From JBCCGI01 sp039029355 (GTDB lineage Bacteria > Planctomycetota > UBA1135 > GCA-002686595): DNA of 23,345 nucleotides. Of the stretch, positions 8,125 to 17,126 are shown in pieces (the stretch's first letter is position 1; each line of letters starts with the position of its first letter). Made by a program: the position numbers and the translations under genes. The notes under the pieces were generated by a model. It saw nothing but the letters and a program-made list of their open reading frames with translations. It made no database searches and was not told the origin of the DNA. Location: the NCBI GenBank assembly GCA_039029355.1, contig JBCCGI010000105.1, positions 1-23,345 on the forward strand. Direction: 5' to 3'.

Positions 8125-10686
8125 TTGCAGAGCGCTTCCCTCCTCCGCGCCGCCCTGATGGGCCTGTTCCTCGCCGCGCCCCTGCCCTGCCAGGAGGCGC
8201 TCCTCATCGACTCCCACGGACAGCGCTCGGCCCCCGGAAGGACCGGCGGCGGCCGGCCGGTCGGCGAGCCGGGTCCCGCGGCGGCGGATCTCGTTGCGCC
8301 GGACTGGTCGCCGATCGGGCCCTTCGGGGGCGATGTGGCGGACGTCGCGGTCTCGCCGGTGGACCCTGCCATCGTGCTGGCCGGTGTGGCGCCGGCGAGC
8401 GTGCTCGGTTCGCTGTTCCGGTCCGTCGACGCGGGGACGACCTGGTCGGAGGTCGCGGCGCTCGACGACACGAACGTCTACGACATCGAGTTCGCGCCCA
8501 ACGGGGACGCCTTCGCCGGGACCTTCTACGGGGTGTGGAAGAGCTCCGACGGCGGAGCCAGCTGGCAGAAGCTGCCCGCCCCGTTGGGCATCAACGAGAA
8601 CGTCTTCGAGGTCACGCTGTCGCCCTCGCAGCCCGGGCGGATCTGGATCGGCGGGGACGACAACGGCGGCGCGCAGTCCGATCTGGTGTTCCGATCCGAC
8701 GACGGCGGGGCGACCTGGGTCGACGTGTCGCCGCCGACCAGCAGCCAGGACTGCCTCTCCATCGCGGTCGATCCGGAGGACGCCGACCGGGTCTTCGTCG
8801 GGTTCCGGGGCTTCGCCGGCGGCGGCGCGCTGTGGTTCAGCACGAACGGGGGCGCGAGCTGGAGCGACGTCTCCGCAGGCCTCCCCCCCACCGGCGTGGT
8901 CGACCTGCACCACGACGGCGAGCGCGTGCTGGCCTGCGGCGGCCAGCTCTTCGGAGGGCAGGACTTCGGGCTGTTCGAGTCGACGGACGAGGGCGCGAGC
9001 TGGGTCGCCCTGCACGACGCCACCTGGCCCAGCCTGGCGGCGAACGACATCGAGATCGACCCGGCGGACGGAGACCGCTGGTTCCTGGGCACGGTGGGAG
9101 CGGGGGTGTTCCGCTCGGAGGACGGCGGAGCCACCTGGGACTTCGGTATCGGCGGGACCGGCGAGCTCTCGGTGAACGAGATCACGTTCTTCTCCGCCGG
9201 CACGGCGCCGATCTGGATCGGCTGCGATGCCCTCGCGGTCTGGCGATCGGCGGACGGCGCGACCTTCGCCCCCTCCTCGGAGGGCATTGCGGCGCTGCGG
9301 GTCAGCTCGGTCGCGGCTCACCCTAGTGTCCCCGAAGAGCTCGCGGTCAGCTTCGAGAGCCTCAACAGCGGCGGCGTCTACCGCTCGACCGACAGCGGGG
9401 CGAGCTGGGACCTGGAAGCCGTGCCGCCCATGCGCTTCTCCACGGTCGAGTTCGCCCCCGACGGCGCGCTCTACGCCCTCTCCAACGGGCCGACCACGAT
9501 CGCCGGCGAGGGCGTCTACCGCCGCGCGCCCGACGCGACCTGGACCGCCCTCGGCCCCGATCAGAGCGAGTTCCTCGATCAGGAGCTCTTCTCCCTGGGC
9601 TTCGGCCACGCGAACCCCGACCTGCTCGTCGCCGGCGGCAGCGACTTCGCCTTCGCCGGCACCGAGGCGGGCCTGTGGCGCACCAGCGACGGTGGAGCCA
9701 GCTGGACCCGCGCCTTCGAGGGGACGGTGGGAGGCGAGGAGGTGCGCGATGTGATCGCGCTGCCCGACGGGACCGACCAAACCTGGCTGGCGGCCTTCGA
9801 CACGACGGCTCTGGCCAACCCGGGCGGCGTGCTGCGCTCCGGCGACGGGGGCGCCAGCTGGCAGCTCTCCAGCAGCGGCCTGGACCCCGACGCCGACTGC
9901 ACCCAGCTCGCGGTCTCAAGCGCCGCGCCGGGCACCGTCTACCTGGCGGACAACGGCAAGGGCCCCGGCATCAGCGAGGGCGGCTTGTACCGCTCGAGCA
10001 ACGGCGGACTGAGCTGGTCAAACACCGGGCCGCTGAGCGAGATCCTGGGCGTCGTCCACGACCCCTTGGTGCCCGACGTGCTCTACATGGCCGAGCGGGC
10101 GGGCGGACTCTTCGAGGTGCCCTACAGCCACGTGACGGTGACCGAGAACGCCGGGGCCAGCTTCGCCGCCTTCGACGCGGGGCTAACGGAATCGGGCAGC
10201 TTCCGCGACCTCGAGCTGGCCGCGGGCTCCTGTACGCGCCTTCTGCTCGCGACCCACGAGGGGATCTGGAGCACGCTGGCAAGCTGTGCGCTGGAGGCCG
10301 ACGTGACCCAGGTCTCGCTCTCCACCGGCGGCCAGCAGAACCTGAGCCTGCAGGCGGGCCCCGAGCACGCCGGCCGCAGCTACGGCATCGCCGGCAGCGC
10401 TTCGGGCACTTCGCCGCCGACCCCGCTGGGCTCGATCCTGCTCCCGCTGGTGCTCGACCCGTATCTGCTCTACACGCTGTCCCACCCCGCCACTGCGCCC
10501 CTGAGCGGCTTCCAGGGTGTGCTCGACGCCGAGGGCGCCGGGAGCGCGTCGCTGACCTTCCCGCCCGGCTTCGACTCCAGCCTGGTGGGGCTGACGCTGC
10601 ACCACGCCTTCGTGGTCTTCGTCTTCGCACCGGGCTTCGAGCCGCTCTTCGCCAGCAACGCGGAGCCGTTGCAACTGCTGCCTTGA
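8125..10686 (+). CDS. Secreted Asp-box (BNR/sortilin-like) beta-propeller protein
   Basis: The product is 853 residues. A signal peptide covers about 1-23 (SLLRAALMGLFLAAPLPC). From about 50 to 720 there are a dozen Asp-box motifs of the form S-x-D-x-G-x-x-W, for example SSDGGASWQKL, SDDGGATWVDV, STDEGASWVAL, TSDGGASWTRA and SGDGGASWQLS. These mark sialidase/sortilin-like propeller blades; the arginine triad of true sialidases was not seen, so an enzymatic role is doubtful. About 735-853 is a C-terminal beta domain with LSTGGQQNLSLQAGPEHAG and LTLHHAFVVF, which I believe recurs in planctomycete secreted proteins (recollection). I used TTG at 8125 because it gives a full signal peptide; ATG at 8158 is the alternative. 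Function unknown. Confidence 0.75.
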   Translation: MQSASLLRAALMGLFLAAPLPCQEALLIDSHGQRSAPGRTGGGRPVGEPGPAAADLVAPDWSPIGPFGGDVADVAVSPVDPAIVLAGVAPASVLGSLFRSVDAGTTWSEVAALDDTNVYDIEFAPNGDAFAGTFYGVWKSSDGGASWQKLPAPLGINENVFEVTLSPSQPGRIWIGGDDNGGAQSDLVFRSDDGGATWVDVSPPTSSQDCLSIAVDPEDADRVFVGFRGFAGGGALWFSTNGGASWSDVSAGLPPTGVVDLHHDGERVLACGGQLFGGQDFGLFESTDEGASWVALHDATWPSLAANDIEIDPADGDRWFLGTVGAGVFRSEDGGATWDFGIGGTGELSVNEITFFSAGTAPIWIGCDALAVWRSADGATFAPSSEGIAALRVSSVAAHPSVPEELAVSFESLNSGGVYRSTDSGASWDLEAVPPMRFSTVEFAPDGALYALSNGPTTIAGEGVYRRAPDATWTALGPDQSEFLDQELFSLGFGHANPDLLVAGGSDFAFAGTEAGLWRTSDGGASWTRAFEGTVGGEEVRDVIALPDGTDQTWLAAFDTTALANPGGVLRSGDGGASWQLSSSGLDPDADCTQLAVSSAAPGTVYLADNGKGPGISEGGLYRSSNGGLSWSNTGPLSEILGVVHDPLVPDVLYMAERAGGLFEVPYSHVTVTENAGASFAAFDAGLTESGSFRDLELAAGSCTRLLLATHEGIWSTLASCALEADVTQVSLSTGGQQNLSLQAGPEHAGRSYGIAGSASGTSPPTPLGSILLPLVLDPYLLYTLSHPATAPLSGFQGVLDAEGAGSASLTFPPGFDSSLVGLTLHHAFVVFVFAPGFEPLFASNAEPLQLLP

Positions 10687-10720
10687 GCCGAAGCCGAGCG
10701 GCAGCAAGCCGACCGGCACC

Positions 10721-10737
10721 GAGGCGGAAGCCGCCTC
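10721..10737 (+). terminator. GC-rich hairpin after the Asp-box gene
   Basis: GAGGCGG (10721-10727) and CCGCCTC (10731-10737) form a 7-bp stem with a 3-nt loop, beginning 34 nt after the stop codon of the Asp-box gene. There is no T run behind it, so it would be a weak or Rho-assisted terminator, or an mRNA 3'-end stabiliser. Confidence 0.35.
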
Positions 10738-10883
10738 CACACCGTCGGCCATCCTGCAGTTCCTGCTGCGGAGCTCCAATGCGGCCAACGGCCTCTTCGC
10801 GGCGTCGCCCGGGGTGACGCTGCATCTGCCCGACCTCGGAGTCTGCCCCAGGCACCCACGCGACCACGACGCACGTCGGGCCG

Positions 10884-10960
10884 AACGATGCGCGCCCATG
10901 CGGCGCGCCAGACGTTCGCCCAGAGCCTGCGCACGCGGGTCGAAGAGCGCCGCTCCGACC
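10884..10960 (+). pseudogene. Remnant of a kinase-TPR gene 3' end
   Basis: Positions 10884-10944 match the last part of the kinase gene, 7721-7781, with about 10 differences in 61 bp by my count and no gaps. The encoded peptide TMRAHAARQTFAQSLRTRVE parallels TMRTYAARQAFVASLRARVE. Nothing upstream resembles the rest of the kinase or its TPR repeats, so this is the tail of a deleted paralogue. The right boundary is approximate. Confidence 0.75.
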
Positions 10961-10996
10961 CGAGCTCCCGAACCGCGGCCGCGCCGAGCGAGCAGG

Positions 10997-11275
10997 TCAG
11001 CGGACGCGCGCTCGGTCGGGCCCGCCCTCACCCTCGGCGCCCTCGGCCTCGGGCGATGCCGCGCTCTCCCGGCGCGAACGGCGGGCCGCCAACCAACGCG
11101 CTCCCGCCACCGCCAGGACCGCGAGCCCAAGCCCCAGGACCGGCCGCACGGTGATCCACGCCGACACCAGACACGCCACCACCGCGCACGACAGGCCGAT
11201 CGACAGCTTGTCGGCCCGCGCCGTGCGCCGGCGGAGGGTCTGCAGGGGGCGATCCGGGTCGTCGATGACGCGCAT
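10997..11275 (-). CDS. Small two-helix membrane protein, hypothetical
   Basis: The product is 92 residues: MRVIDDPDRPLQTLRRRTAR, then two hydrophobic segments at about 23-42 and 44-61 separated by an ITVRP turn, then a basic stretch (ARRSRRE) and an acidic/Gly-rich tail. I do not recognise a family. Support for coding is the clear membrane topology, the positive residues flanking the helices and a clean start and stop. No Shine-Dalgarno is evident. Its upstream region faces the lipoprotein gene that starts at 11405 on the other strand. Confidence 0.55.
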   Translation of the reverse strand: MRVIDDPDRPLQTLRRRTARADKLSIGLSCAVVACLVSAWITVRPVLGLGLAVLAVAGARWLAARRSRRESAASPEAEGAEGEGGPDRARVR

Positions 11276-11404
11276 GGGGATGGAGGCTTGCAGGGCTCCA
11301 CCCGTAGAAACGCACGGACTGCGCGGCTCCGGGCGGCCTTCTTCGGAAAAGGACCACGCACGCACCGCTCGAGGTGCAGGCCGCGTGAGCTCGATACAGA
11401 AACG

Positions 11405-11863
11405 ATGGACACGCCCCCGGCCCGCCCCCCCGCCTTCGCCCGGGCCCGCTCGCTGGCACGCCTCGCGCTCCTGACGCTCGCGAGCTCCTCCTGCGGCTAC
11501 TTCGCCGGCGGCGAGTGGAGCGACGACCCCGCCAACTGGGAGCGCGCCTTCCGCACCCCGCAGCCCGCGGGAGCCGACGTGCTGCACTCCTACTACACCC
11601 GCTCGGGCCACTGGTCGTACGAGTTCGAGGGCTACTTCGCGCTCGCTCCGAACGACGCGCTGTGCGAGCGGATCATCGCCGACAACGCGCTGGAGCGCCT
11701 CGCGGACGAGCCAGCGGAGTGGTACGGCCGGCCGGCGTGGTTCCGGCCCAAGCCGGCGGCTGCGTACGAGGCGTGGGGACCGCGCGCGGAGACGCTGAGC
11801 CAGCTCCGGCTCCTGGTCGACCGGGACAGCGGGCGGCTCTTCCTCTACGACGCGGCCTTCTGA
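11405..11863 (+). CDS. Small predicted lipoprotein, hypothetical
   Basis: The product is 152 residues. The N-terminus is a signal peptide (RARSLARLALLTLASSSC) with a candidate lipobox cysteine at C30; the -3 position is Ser instead of Leu, so lipidation is probable but not certain. The mature part is rich in Trp and Tyr (for example YYTRSGHWSYEFEGYF, PAEWYGRPAWFRPKP) and ends FLYDAAF. I do not recognise the family. It converges on the FG-GAP gene with 11 bp between stop codons. Confidence 0.65.
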   Translation: MDTPPARPPAFARARSLARLALLTLASSSCGYFAGGEWSDDPANWERAFRTPQPAGADVLHSYYTRSGHWSYEFEGYFALAPNDALCERIIADNALERLADEPAEWYGRPAWFRPKPAAAYEAWGPRAETLSQLRLLVDRDSGRLFLYDAAF

Positions 11864-11874
11864 GCCGGCGCAAC

Positions 11875-13542
11875 TCAGATCCCGATCTGCAGCCGCAGCC
11901 CCTCCGTCAGCCCGATCGGCGCGACCGCCGCCGGCGTCAGGTCGAGCAGCAGCCCCTGCGCGTGCAGCGACATGTTCAGCATCGCGCAGTCGTCGGGAAT
12001 CGGCACCGCCACCGGCGCCGGAGCCCCGTTCCACGGGAAGCCGGGCGCCTGCGCCAGCGGGCCGAAGGGGTCGAGGAGCAGCTCACCGGCACCGCCGAAG
12101 CCGAGCATGCTCCAGCCGCCGAGCAGCGTGCCGCAGCCACCGGCCGCGACGCCCGCATCGAGCCCCGCGGACAGCGCCAGGAACGTCGGCGAGCCGAGGG
12201 CCTGGGTGCCCAGCGGGTTGTGGATGCCGAGCACGAGCGTGCTCGCGAGCGCCGGCTCGCCGTCGATCACGGTCAGGCTCCCGGTCGGGTTCAGCCCACA
12301 GCCGCTCAAGGGCAGCACCTTCGGCGTCGCCACCGGGCAGACGTACACCGCACCGGCGTTCGACGCGCCGTCGTCGGCGCCGGACACGCCCACCAGTGCG
12401 GTCGTCCCCGCGAGCGCAACCGCGTTGCCGAACCCGTCGTCTTCGGCCGCGTCGAACGCTTCGATCCGGCTCGTCTCGACCCACGTTCCGCCGAGCTCCT
12501 CGAAGAGGTAGGCGGCGCCGATGTCGGCTCCCGCGACGCCGTCGGTGCGCGTGGCGCCGATCAGCGCCGTCGTGCCGGAGATCGCGACCGAGCGCCCGAA
12601 TCCGTCGTCCTCGGAAGCGTCCGAGGCAATCAGCGTCGCGGTCTCGACCCACTCGCCGCCCTGCCGCTCGAAGACGTAGACGGCACCGGAGTCCGCCCCC
12701 GCTCCGTCGTAGCCCCAGGCGCTGATCAGCGCGACGTCGCCCGACACGGCCACGGCCGAGCCGAAGCCGTCGTTGTAGTGCGGGTCCGAAGCCCGCAGCT
12801 TGGCGGTTTGAACCCAGCCCGCCCCGTCGTCCTCAAAGACGTAGACCGAGCCCGAGTTGTCGACCCAATCGTCGTCGTTGGGCGATCCGATGAGGAGCGT
12901 GTCGCCCGACGCGCCCACGGCGATGCCGAAGGCGTCGTTCTCCTGCCCGTCGCTGGGCACGAGCGTCGTCTCGTACTGCCAGTCGCCGAGCTCGAGCTCG
13001 AACACGCTCACCGACCCGACGCCGTCGTCGCCGGACGCGCCGACCGCGGCCGTGTTGCCCGACAGCGACAACGCGTTGCCGAAGAAGTCGGCGTTCTCGG
13101 GGGCCGGGTGCAGGAACTTGGCTCGCTGCAGCCAGGGCGCGCCGTCGAAGGGGCGCTCGAAGAGGTAGGCGGCTCCGGCGAACGAGCCGCCCTCGTCGTC
13201 GGCGTTGGCGCCGATCAGGGCGTTGTTGCCGGAGATCGAGACCGCGTTGCCGAAGTTCTGCGACGGGGCGGCGTCGAACGGAACGACGGTGGAGGTGTTC
13301 ATCCACACGCCGCCCTGGTTCTCGAAGAAGTGCGCGGCGCCGATCTTTACGCCGACGAGCTCGTCGCCGTTGGCTCCGACGACGGCGGTGGTTCCGGAGA
13401 CCGAGACCGAGGCGCCGAAGAAGCCGGCCGGCACGGGGGTGTCGTCGTTCAGCTTGGACGGTTCGGGGCACTGGGCGTGGAGCGGCCCAGTCGTTGCGAG
13501 GCTGAGCCCGAGGGCGGCGGTGGTGGCAAGGGCGGGCTTCAT
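11875..13542 (-). CDS. Secreted FG-GAP repeat protein, seven-bladed propeller
   Basis: The product is 555 residues, with a signal peptide at 1-23 (MKPALATTAALGLSLATTGP, cleavage near HAQ). Seven FG-GAP repeats follow, each opening with FGxAVxxSG and closing with GAAYLFE or GSVYVFE: FFGASVSVSG, NFGNAVSISG, FFGNALSLSG, AFGIAVGASG, GFGSAVAVSG, GFGRSVAISG and GFGNAVALAG. Seven is a complete integrin-alpha-like propeller. A C-terminal beta domain follows from about 405, starting LSGCGLNPTGSLTV and ending LRLQIGI, shared in pattern with the 3282-5090 product. The start is supported by GGAGGAG 7 nt upstream of the ATG. It is divergent from the TIR-NACHT gene (215 bp between starts). Such proteins usually serve adhesion or surface functions; the ligand is unknown. 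A fragment of a paralogue lies at 7817-7933. Confidence 0.85.
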   Translation of the reverse strand: MKPALATTAALGLSLATTGPLHAQCPEPSKLNDDTPVPAGFFGASVSVSGTTAVVGANGDELVGVKIGAAHFFENQGGVWMNTSTVVPFDAAPSQNFGNAVSISGNNALIGANADDEGGSFAGAAYLFERPFDGAPWLQRAKFLHPAPENADFFGNALSLSGNTAAVGASGDDGVGSVSVFELELGDWQYETTLVPSDGQENDAFGIAVGASGDTLLIGSPNDDDWVDNSGSVYVFEDDGAGWVQTAKLRASDPHYNDGFGSAVAVSGDVALISAWGYDGAGADSGAVYVFERQGGEWVETATLIASDASEDDGFGRSVAISGTTALIGATRTDGVAGADIGAAYLFEELGGTWVETSRIEAFDAAEDDGFGNAVALAGTTALVGVSGADDGASNAGAVYVCPVATPKVLPLSGCGLNPTGSLTVIDGEPALASTLVLGIHNPLGTQALGSPTFLALSAGLDAGVAAGGCGTLLGGWSMLGFGGAGELLLDPFGPLAQAPGFPWNGAPAPVAVPIPDDCAMLNMSLHAQGLLLDLTPAAVAPIGLTEGLRLQIGI

Positions 13543-13757
13543 TTCGAGGCTCCTCCGCGGGTTGCGGGCGGTGGTGCCGCCGGGCGGGTGCCTGTGGCGG
13601 CGGGGGGTGGGTGAATTCGGAGTCCTCTGGAGCCGTCCGAGTTGAGCCGCGAAGCCGCCACGTTTCTCGGTCTTTCTTGAGGCCTGCACCACGCCCGTGA
13701 CGGGCCGCGCCGCGGAGGCTACGCTGCCGCCGAACTTGGGCCTTGGTGCTTCCCCCC

Positions 13758-16700
13758 ATGTCCAGACGCTATCGCGCCTTTCTCAGCTACTCGTCGCGCT
13801 ACGCCGCGTGGGTCGACGTCCTGCATCGCAACCTCGAACGGGCGCTCGGCAAGGACAGCGTGTTCCTCGACCAGCGCTCGATCGGCGTCGGCGAGTCGTG
13901 GGTCTCCGCGCTGCAGCTCGGGCTCGATCAGGCGGATCACGTGGTGCTCGTCGCCACGCCGGAGTCGTTCGCGTCGCCGTGGGTCAACGAGGAGATCCAG
14001 GCGATGCAGTCCGACCTGGTGCGGCGCCAGGGCGAGCGCCCCATCCTGCCGCTCCTCGTCGTCGACACGCCCTGGCCTCCGTTCCTGCGCGGCAAGCAGC
14101 ACCTCGACTTCCGAGGCGCGCGCGGCGAGGTCTACCGCGAAAGGCTCGGCGAGCTGCTCGGGGCTCTCGGCGGCCATGCTGTGCCCGACGAGCTCGACGA
14201 ACCGCCGAGCGTTGCGGACGACGAACTGCCCGCGGACCTGCGGCAAGAGCTCGTAGCGCTCGTCGCGGAGCCGCTCGACAAGAAGCCCTACCGCCGCGCG
14301 CTGGCGACGGCGATCGGCCAAGGCCGAGGCGCGCTGGAGGACTACGCCTCCACCGAGTTGACGGCCAACGCCGCGGTCGTCTTGTGTCGCGCCGAGGACA
14401 CCGCCAAGAGCGGCGCGCTGCGCCTGCTTTCGGTCGTGGCGGAAGAGTACGAGGACGCCGGGCTCGCCGAGCGCATCGGCGATCTACGCGCTCGTCTGGA
14501 GGCGCTCGAGAGCGACGCGGCCGGCCGGGACCTCCTCTCCCGCTACCGCGCCTACGTGAAGGACGCCCACCGCGAGCTGGTGCCCTACTTCCGCAAGGGA
14601 GCCCCGGCCGCGGTGCTGGAGCACGTCTACGTCGAGCTGGAGCTCGACGGCGACCGAGCCGGCGCCAAGCTCCGCACAGAAGACCCAGCCGCGCTCCGCG
14701 GCCCCAAGCGGATCCGCGACCTTCTGAACCTGTCCGCGCTCGACCCGTCGTGGGTCACCGGGCGCTGGGCTCTCAAGGGCGACCCGGGGGCCGGGAAAAC
14801 GACGCTGCTGCGCCACTTCGCCTACCAGCTCGCCGACGAGGCCAGCCCGTGGATCACGGTCTACGCGTCGCTGCCGCGCCTGCTGCGGGAGCGCGAGTTC
14901 GTCCTCGACAGCCTCGAGCGAAGCCTGTCCCGCGGCGGGGCCGCCAAGGGGCTCGCGTCGACCCTGGACCGCGAGGGCGAGGAGGGTCGGCTGGTCGTGC
15001 TCCTCGACAGCCTCGACGAGGTGCCCAGCGAGGACCGCGTCGAAGCGCTCGAGCTGATCCGTGAGCTCTCCCGCCGCTGGAAGAGCTCCCCCCTGGTGGT
15101 CGCGAGCCGCCCGATCGGCTTCGAGAGTCCGGGCAGCGAGTTCCGCGAGCTGAACGTCCTGCCGCTGGACGACGGTCGGCGCCGGGAGTTCCTCGCGCGC
15201 TGGTTCGCGCCGCCCGGCGCGGAGCCCGAGTGGCAACGCGCCGACGCCGCACTCGTGACCCTGGGCGCGCACCGCAGCCTGCGCGAGCTCGCGGGCACGC
15301 CGCTCTACCTCACCCTGATGGCCATCCTGCTCGCCGGGGGCGTCAAGCCCTCGCCGTACCGCACGGAACTGTACGATCAGATCTTCGATCTGCTGCTGGA
15401 GGGCAGGCACCGCGGTGGCCGGACCGATCCGCTGCCGCTCAGGAAGACGGTGCGCGCGGTCCTGGCCCAACTGGCGCACGGGCTGACCGAAGACGCGCTT
15501 ACGAGCTGCGCCGTCGAAGAGCTGGAGTCGCGCCTCCTGGGCAAGGAGTTCGACGACCTCCGCGACACGCTCGAACGCCATGCCCCGTGGCGGGCCCGTC
15601 TGCGGCGCTTCCTCGACGACGTGGCCGAGCGCACCGGAATCCTCGGTCCCCACAACGGCCCCGACGCCGACTGGTGCTTCTGGCACAAGAGCTTTGGCGA
15701 GGCGCTGTGCGCCGAGGCCCTGGAGCAGCGCCACCGCGCCGGCGGCAACGAAGCCTGCCTCGCCGCGGTGCGGGAGGTCGAGGGCGACGCGGGACGCTGG
15801 GCCGAGCCCTTCGCCCTCCTGGCCGGCCGGATCGAAGAGCGCGACGCGCTGGTCGAAGCCCTGGCCGAGACCGACCGCCCGCTGGCGCTGCGCGCCCTGG
15901 CGACGGCCCAGGGGCTCGCGCCGGAGACGCTGCGCCGCATCCTGGAGCTCAGCGACGACTGGGAGGCGCGCCGCGAGGTGATCGCCCGGATTCCCGAACA
16001 GGTGGGAGATCCGGAACGAGCCGTGCTCCTGCTGGAACAGCTCGCGCGCGTGACGCACGATGGCAACGACCTCTTCTTCCTCGACCTAGCCCTGCACGAC
16101 CTCGAACGGGAAGAGGCGGAGGTCGCCACCACCGCGGCGGCTATCCGCGGGCGGCTCTTCGAGCACCTGCCGGTCCCCGACCGGATCCTCTTCGAGCATC
16201 TTCCCGGGGAGGACGACCAACCGCTGTGGAGGCGGATCGAGCCAGGTGTTTTCCGGATGGGGAGCGAAGAGGGCGAGCGGGGACGCTACGACGACGAAGG
16301 CCCTGCCCACGAAGTCCGCATCGCGGCCCCGTTGGAGCTGATGCGCACCCCGGTGACGAACGCGATGTATTCGGCCTTCGACCCTTCGCATGCGTACCCC
16401 AAGGGACAAGAGGATCACCCGGTAGTCCAGGTCACCTGGTACGAAGCGGTGTCCTTCTGCCGCTGGCTGGGCGCTCGGCTGCCGAGCGAGGCCGAGTGGG
16501 AGTGTGCGTGCCGGGCGATGACCGATTCGCCGTTCAGCTTTGAGGGAGGCGAGGAGGAGCTCCTCGAGCATGGGTGGTTCTTCCGGAACTCCGGAAGGAC
16601 AAGGCTCCCTCCCGAAACCGAGCGGGACTACGAGAAGGTCTACGGTGAATGGGGCTGCACATCTCACGCCGTTGCTCAAAGGAAGCCCAACCTCTGGGAG

Positions 16701-16940
16701 CTGTACGACATGCACGGCAACGTCTTCGAGTGGTGCCAGGACTCTTGGCACGAGGACTACGAGGGGGCCCCCTCGGACGGCAGTGCGTGGGAGGACAGCG
16801 GCTCCGAGGGCCGCGTGATCCGTGGCGGCTCGTTCGGCCTCACCGCGCGGTACGCGCGGTCCGCGTACCGCGACTACCGGCCCCCGTCGTTCCGCAACGA
16901 CTACGTCGGCTTTCGCCCCGCCAGGGTCATCACGGAGTGA
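13758..16940 (+). CDS. TIR-NACHT-FGE/C-lectin NLR-like protein, DGR target 1
   Basis: The product is 1060 residues. TIR domain, about 4-135: FLSYSSRY at the start and SPWVNEEI (73-80), where E79 occupies the catalytic glutamate position of NADase TIRs. A helical segment at 150-260 may be an effector-associated adaptor domain. NACHT NTPase: Walker A GDPGAGKTT (341-349), Walker B VVLLDSLDEV (413-422) and a sensor-like VVASRP. A helical region follows, then an FGE-sulfatase/C-lectin domain (823-1060: RMGS, RLPSEAEWE, YDMHGNVFEWCQDSW, RGGSF). Family knowledge suggests that ligand binding by the C-terminus triggers oligomerisation and NAD+ depletion, an abortive anti-phage response. The last ~28 residues are the variable region matching the TR. 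The start is the ATG at 13758; no clear Shine-Dalgarno. Convergent homologue at 18037-21300. Confidence 0.9.
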   Translation: MSRRYRAFLSYSSRYAAWVDVLHRNLERALGKDSVFLDQRSIGVGESWVSALQLGLDQADHVVLVATPESFASPWVNEEIQAMQSDLVRRQGERPILPLLVVDTPWPPFLRGKQHLDFRGARGEVYRERLGELLGALGGHAVPDELDEPPSVADDELPADLRQELVALVAEPLDKKPYRRALATAIGQGRGALEDYASTELTANAAVVLCRAEDTAKSGALRLLSVVAEEYEDAGLAERIGDLRARLEALESDAAGRDLLSRYRAYVKDAHRELVPYFRKGAPAAVLEHVYVELELDGDRAGAKLRTEDPAALRGPKRIRDLLNLSALDPSWVTGRWALKGDPGAGKTTLLRHFAYQLADEASPWITVYASLPRLLREREFVLDSLERSLSRGGAAKGLASTLDREGEEGRLVVLLDSLDEVPSEDRVEALELIRELSRRWKSSPLVVASRPIGFESPGSEFRELNVLPLDDGRRREFLARWFAPPGAEPEWQRADAALVTLGAHRSLRELAGTPLYLTLMAILLAGGVKPSPYRTELYDQIFDLLLEGRHRGGRTDPLPLRKTVRAVLAQLAHGLTEDALTSCAVEELESRLLGKEFDDLRDTLERHAPWRARLRRFLDDVAERTGILGPHNGPDADWCFWHKSFGEALCAEALEQRHRAGGNEACLAAVREVEGDAGRWAEPFALLAGRIEERDALVEALAETDRPLALRALATAQGLAPETLRRILELSDDWEARREVIARIPEQVGDPERAVLLLEQLARVTHDGNDLFFLDLALHDLEREEAEVATTAAAIRGRLFEHLPVPDRILFEHLPGEDDQPLWRRIEPGVFRMGSEEGERGRYDDEGPAHEVRIAAPLELMRTPVTNAMYSAFDPSHAYPKGQEDHPVVQVTWYEAVSFCRWLGARLPSEAEWECACRAMTDSPFSFEGGEEELLEHGWFFRNSGRTRLPPETERDYEKVYGEWGCTSHAVAQRKPNLWELYDMHGNVFEWCQDSWHEDYEGAPSDGSAWEDSGSEGRVIRGGSFGLTARYARSAYRDYRPPSFRNDYVGFRPARVITE
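16844..16926 (+). repeat. DGR variable region 1 (VR1)
   Basis: VR1 aligns without gaps to the TR at 17542-17624 (offset 698). All differences fall at TR adenines: TR 17547 A to G, 17549 A to T, 17570 A to G, 17573 A to T, 17580 A to C, 17588 and 17589 A to T, 17600 A to T, and 17622 A to G. No non-adenine position differs. Altered codons correspond to residues 1031, 1032, 1039, 1040, 1042, 1045, 1049 and 1056 of the TIR-NACHT protein. The last 19 bases before the final ACC-type codons (16904-16922) lack adenines in the TR and are identical, as expected of the mutagenic-homing anchor. Confidence 0.93.
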
Positions 16941-16952
16941 CTTCACCACTTC
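16914..16952 (+). repeat. 39-bp inverted repeat, left copy (VR1 3' end)
   Basis: This 39-bp segment is perfectly repeated in inverted orientation at 18025-18063. It covers the 3' end of the variable region, the last codons (ARVITE), the stop codon and 12 nt beyond it. Identity across the stop codon and into untranslated DNA is more than protein conservation requires. Confidence 0.9.
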
Positions 16953-16981
16953 TCCTCTTCCCAAAACAGGCTGGCATCCCC

Positions 16982-17002
16982 CGGCGCGTATCTCCGGCGC
17001 CG
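16982..17002 (+). terminator. Hairpin downstream of VR1
   Basis: CGGCGC (16982-16987) pairs with GCGCCG (16997-17002) around a 9-nt loop, 41 nt after the TIR-NACHT stop codon. It could be a terminator, or the hairpin/cruciform that sits downstream of the VR in several DGRs. There is no T run and the stem is short. Confidence 0.3.
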
Positions 17003-17126
17003 AGCGGCCCGTGCGAAGCCGGGCCCGACGAGGCGGCCGGTCCGGGCTGTACAGCGCCGTGCAGCAAAGCGAAAAATCTCGGAGAAACCAGGCAGGTCGG
17101 GCGGGGGCGGGTACGAGGGCGCCGGT

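Larger units (their letters stand above)
10687..10996. other. Intergenic region with hairpin and kinase remnant
   Basis: This 310-bp gap holds the hairpin at 10721-10737 and the kinase 3'-end remnant beginning at 10884. Between 10738 and 10883 I see nothing recognisable. Confidence 0.5.

Noticed and set aside
13693..13705. Palindrome GCCCGTGACGGGC upstream of the TIR-NACHT gene as an operator
   Set aside because: Six-base arms of this composition are expected several times by chance in a window of this size and GC content.
14484..16058. Long minus-strand frame inside the TIR-NACHT gene
   Set aside because: Shadow of the coding strand with no domain-like sequence; the plus strand encodes clear TIR, NACHT and FGE motifs.
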